A DNA stretch of 26,181 bases from assembly GCA_002362155.1 (NCBI GenBank), contig DETN01000117.1, forward strand, positions 3,417 through 29,597. Direction: 5' to 3'. Positions within the stretch are counted from its first letter, which is position 1. Every line of letters starts with the position of its first letter. This DNA is from Lachnospiraceae bacterium UBA3287. GTDB lineage: Bacteria; Bacillota; Clostridia; Lachnospirales; Lachnospiraceae. The position numbers and the translations under genes are program-made. The notes beneath the pieces were generated by a model, which made no database searches, was not told the DNA's origin, and saw only the letters and a list, made by a program, of their open reading frames with translations. Shown here piece by piece: positions 23,583 through 26,181 of this stretch.

Positions 23583-23606
23583 GTCCTATTCCACGTCCTA
23601 TTCCAC
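23583..23606 (-). repeat. 12-bp tandem duplication containing the amt stop codon
   Basis: On the minus strand GACGTGGAATAG occurs twice in direct succession. The unit holds the last three codons and stop of the Amt-PII gene, so a second in-frame DVE-stop follows the first. Confidence 0.9.
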
Positions 23607-25319
23607 GTCCTGCAGGGCATTCCAGCCTTCTTCGCCGGTACGGACCTTGATGACGTTCTCCACATCGTAAACGAAGATCTTGCCGTCGCCGATATGGCCG
23701 GTATAGAGGACCTTCTTGGCGGTTTCGATCACATCCCTCACGGGAATGGCCGCCACTACGATGTCCATCTGGACCTTGGGACGAAGATCTGTTTCCACCG
23801 CAACGCCTCTATAGAACTCGGTATGGCCCTTCTGCATGCCGTAGCCCATGACATGGGAGATGGTCATGCCGGTAATGCCCAGCCTGGCCATGGCGTCCTT
23901 GAGGGCATAGAGTTTTTCTTCCTTGAAGACGATCTCCACCTTGGTAAATTTGGAGTTCTCGTCCCTGAAGACGGGCTCTCTTTTTACGGGTACTGCCTCT
24001 GCCGGGGGAACCGTGCCCGTAACGACGGGAACGACTTCGCCGCCGGATTCCGTATACTGGTCTACAGCGGGCATGAAATCCGCATAGGCGCTGGGAAGAC
24101 CGTGTTCGCTGATGTCCAGGCCCATAAGCTCATCCTCTGCCTGGGCTCTCAGGAAGCCGATCCTTTTAAGCAGGAGAAAGAAGCCGGTCATGGTCGCGGC
24201 TGCCCAGGCAGCCACGGAAACAAAGCCCAGAAGCTGCAGCCCCATCTGGCGGGGGTCTCCGGTATAGAGAAGGCCCGAAAGTCCTGCAGGCGCCTGGGGA
24301 TTTGCCAGAAGGCCCACGGCCAGGGTGCCCCAGATCCCGTTTGCGCAGTGGACGCCCACGGCGCCCACCGGGTCATCGATGTGGAGCTTCAGATCCAGGA
24401 ATTCCACGACCACGACCACCAGAATGCCGGACACCAGACCTACAATGGCAGATCCCAGGGCGTCGAAAGCGTCGCACCCTGCCGTGACGGCCACCAGGCC
24501 GGCCAGGGAGGCGTTGAGACACATGGATACGTCAGGCTTGCCGTTCCGGATCCAGGTATAGAGCATGGTGGTGCAGGTGGCCACGGAAGGGGCCACGGTG
24601 GTGGTCAGGAAGATGGAAGAGAGTTCAGAAGGGGTAGTAGCTGCCGCTCCGTTGAAGCCATACCAGCCCAGCCAGAGGATAAATACGCCCAGGGCGCCCA
24701 AAGGAATGGAATGGCCGGGAATGGCGTTGACCTTGACCACCTTTCCCTTTCTGTCAGTCACATATTTGCCGATCCTGGGACCCAGGACGGCAGCGCCTAT
24801 AAGGGCTGCGATGCCTCCCACCATGTGGATGGCGCAGGAGCCTGCATAATCATGGAAGCCCAGACGGGAGAGCCAGCCGCCGCCCCAGATCCAGTGGGCC
24901 TCAATGGGGTAGATCAGAAGACTGATCACGCCGGAGTAGACACAGTAGGCAGAAAAGCGGGTGCGCTCCGCCATGGCGCCCGATACGATGGTAGCCGTGG
25001 TGGCGCAGAATACCAGGTTGAATACGAAATAGCTGGCGTTTGTAAAGCCGCCTTCGGCAGGTGCGATAAAGCGTCCGAAGGAGGTGAAAAGATCAAAGTT
25101 CGGTTTTCCGATCAGGCCGAAGAAGGTATCCTCGCCCATCATGAGGGAGTATCCCAGGAGGGAGAAGACCACGGTGCCGATACAGAAATCCATCAGGTTC
25201 TTCATAATAATGTTGCCGGCGTTCTTGGCTCTGGTAAAGCCTGTTTCCACCATTGCGAAACCGGCCTGCATCCAGAAGACCAGGGCAGCGCCTATAAGGA
25301 ACCAGAATTCTACAGTCAT
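23598..25319 (-). CDS. amt: Ammonium transporter fused to a PII signalling domain
   Basis: A 573-residue fusion. Residues 1 to about 415 are a complete Amt channel with the pore twin histidines H165 (CAIHMVGG) and H324 (GVHCANGIWGT) and the C-terminal Amt motif GLDISEHGLPSAY (400-412). After a linker (about 413-455, Pro/Val-rich) comes a full PII domain (about 458-566): GMQKGHTEFYRG is the start of the T-loop and TGHIGDGKIFV the ATP-binding B-loop. In free GlnK the T-loop plugs the Amt pore when nitrogen is ample; here the plug is tethered. The uridylylated Tyr51 of E. coli GlnK corresponds to Val508, while Tyr46 is kept (Tyr503). AAAGGAG supports the start. Neighbours are glutamine synthetase upstream and asnB downstream. 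Confidence 0.93.
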   Translation of the reverse strand: MTVEFWFLIGAALVFWMQAGFAMVETGFTRAKNAGNIIMKNLMDFCIGTVVFSLLGYSLMMGEDTFFGLIGKPNFDLFTSFGRFIAPAEGGFTNASYFVFNLVFCATTATIVSGAMAERTRFSAYCVYSGVISLLIYPIEAHWIWGGGWLSRLGFHDYAGSCAIHMVGGIAALIGAAVLGPRIGKYVTDRKGKVVKVNAIPGHSIPLGALGVFILWLGWYGFNGAAATTPSELSSIFLTTTVAPSVATCTTMLYTWIRNGKPDVSMCLNASLAGLVAVTAGCDAFDALGSAIVGLVSGILVVVVVEFLDLKLHIDDPVGAVGVHCANGIWGTLAVGLLANPQAPAGLSGLLYTGDPRQMGLQLLGFVSVAAWAAATMTGFFLLLKRIGFLRAQAEDELMGLDISEHGLPSAYADFMPAVDQYTESGGEVVPVVTGTVPPAEAVPVKREPVFRDENSKFTKVEIVFKEEKLYALKDAMARLGITGMTISHVMGYGMQKGHTEFYRGVAVETDLRPKVQMDIVVAAIPVRDVIETAKKVLYTGHIGDGKIFVYDVENVIKVRTGEEGWNALQDVE

Positions 25320-25356
25320 AATGAGTTGTCTCCTTTACGTATGCTGTGCTGTCTGA

Positions 25357-25405
25357 CCGGGCTCCGGCATGAAGCAGGCTGTCCCCGCATGATGCCGGAA
25401 CCCGG
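25357..25405 (-). other. Inverted repeat between glutamine synthetase and amt
   Basis: CCGGG (25357-25361) and CCGGCAT (25364-25370) pair with ATGCCGG (25392-25398) and CCCGG (25101 is not involved; the partner is 25401-25405) across a 21-nt loop. No T run follows on the minus strand, so it is not a standard terminator. It may slow or partly stop transcription, or protect an mRNA end, setting the expression ratio of the two genes. Confidence 0.5.
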
Positions 25406-25413
25406 AATGTTTT

Positions 25414-26181
25414 TTACTTTACACCGAAGAGAAGATCGGCATAGGTGGGGAAGGGCCAGTAGGACTTGGCCGTCACGGCTTCCGCCTGGTCGCAGGGAGT
25501 CCGCAGCGCCTCCATGGCGGGCAGGACCAGGTCTCTGATCATGCAGGATTCTTCGATGATGTCCTCTGCCCCGCGGACCCTGGCAGATGCCTCTTCCAGG
25601 GCGTCCGCCTTTTCCTCGATCTGATCCAGAAGGCCGGACAGCTTTCTGACAAGGCCTGTCTCGTAGCGGCACATAAGGTCGGGAGCCAGGTTCAGCTTGG
25701 AGGAAGCTGTGCCCGCCACATGGCCGGCATAGGCCTCGATGGCAGGAGCGATCTGGGTCCTGGCCATGGAGATCATGGTGTCGGCCTCGATCTCCACGCT
25801 CTTGCAGTAGTTCTCCAGCATGATATCCCTGCGGGATCTGAGCTCGTCGATGGAGAAGACGCCCAGAGAGGTGAGCATGGTCACGTTCTTTTCATCCAGC
25901 AGGTGGGGCATGCAGTCCGCCGTGGTGCGGTAGTTCATAAGGCCCCTGACCTCTGTGGCTTCTCTGATCCAGGCGTCATCGTAGCCATTGCCGTTGAAGA
26001 TGATCCTCTTGTGATCCCTGATGGTCTTCTTGATCATGTCGTGCAGGGCTGTCTCGAAGTCCTCGGCCCCTTCCAGTCTGTCGGCGTAGATCCGGAGACT
26101 CTCGGCCACAGCGCTGTTGAGCATGATGTTGGTGCAGGCAATGGAGTTGGAGGAGCCCAGCATGCGGAACTCGAACTTGTT
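25414..26181 (-). CDS. glnN: Glutamine synthetase type III, C-terminal part (cut by window edge)
   Basis: The last 255 residues of a GSIII enzyme; the gene enters from the right edge in frame (NKFEFRMLGSS). The segment NKFEFRMLGSSNSIA belongs to the end of the catalytic domain. It is followed by the long helical C-terminal region typical of GSIII (RDHKRIIFNGNGYDDAW, then LMNYRTTADCMPHL, ending SYWPFPTYADLLFGVK). GSIII subunits are about 700 residues, so roughly 450 lie outside. The enzyme makes glutamine from glutamate, ammonium and ATP. It precedes amt by 94 bp on the same strand. Confidence 0.92.
   Translation of the reverse strand, partial: NKFEFRMLGSSNSIACTNIMLNSAVAESLRIYADRLEGAEDFETALHDMIKKTIRDHKRIIFNGNGYDDAWIREATEVRGLMNYRTTADCMPHLLDEKNVTMLTSLGVFSIDELRSRRDIMLENYCKSVEIEADTMISMARTQIAPAIEAYAGHVAGTASSKLNLAPDLMCRYETGLVRKLSGLLDQIEEKADALEEASARVRGAEDIIEESCMIRDLVLPAMEALRTPCDQAEAVTAKSYWPFPTYADLLFGVK

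Noticed and set aside
22086..25538. A 1150-codon open frame on the plus strand
   Set aside because: It runs antisense through asnB and amt, both of which have complete motifs. Its predicted protein is rich in His and Gly with no recognisable domain, a usual by-product of GC-rich codon use.

Overview
The window looks like a moderately high-GC Clostridia chromosome, most likely a Lachnospiraceae-type gut or rumen anaerobe. The pointers are protein families: a type III glutamine synthetase, a YtrA-type GntR/ABC operon, a GPH symporter, a Tat-exported FMN/FAD reductase, an Na/Pi cotransporter with a PhoU domain, and strong GGAGG ribosome binding sites throughout. No rRNA or tRNA was seen. Taxonomy is inference.

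Positions 1-2735 form an accessory region with more AT-rich, less regular sequence. It holds a DUF4143-type AAA ATPase (minus strand), about 500 bp of non-coding sequence full of hairpins that ends in a ribosome binding site and resembles a HEARO/omega RNA whose nuclease ORF is lost, and a 3'-truncated dinD. Positions 2736-4779 hold a STAS-kinase fusion coupled to a PHP phosphoesterase. Positions 5105-8622 are a self-contained GntR/ABC ATPase/ABC permease operon with a consensus promoter, a candidate operator over the start point and a strong terminator.

Positions 8743-10757 carry an Na/Pi cotransporter behind what looks like a five-repeat Pho box. Next come an alpha/beta hydrolase (10806-11663) and a Tat-dependent flavin reductase (11873-13930). 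Around 14-18 kb are a HAD phosphatase, a SEC-C/TPR protein and hflX, with terminators at the convergent ends. Positions 18191-20599 pair a GPH symporter with a serine acetyltransferase, followed by a minus-strand lipid kinase (20721-21707).

The right end (21891-26181, minus strand) is a nitrogen-assimilation operon: type III glutamine synthetase (cut by the window edge), an ammonium transporter fused to its own PII domain, and glutamine-dependent asparagine synthetase. Together they would take up ammonium, fix it into glutamine and pass the amide to asparagine.

The observations most worth following are the orphan HEARO-like RNA, the Amt-PII fusion lacking the usual uridylylated tyrosine, the Pho box, the STAS-kinase/PHP pair and the insert inside HflX.
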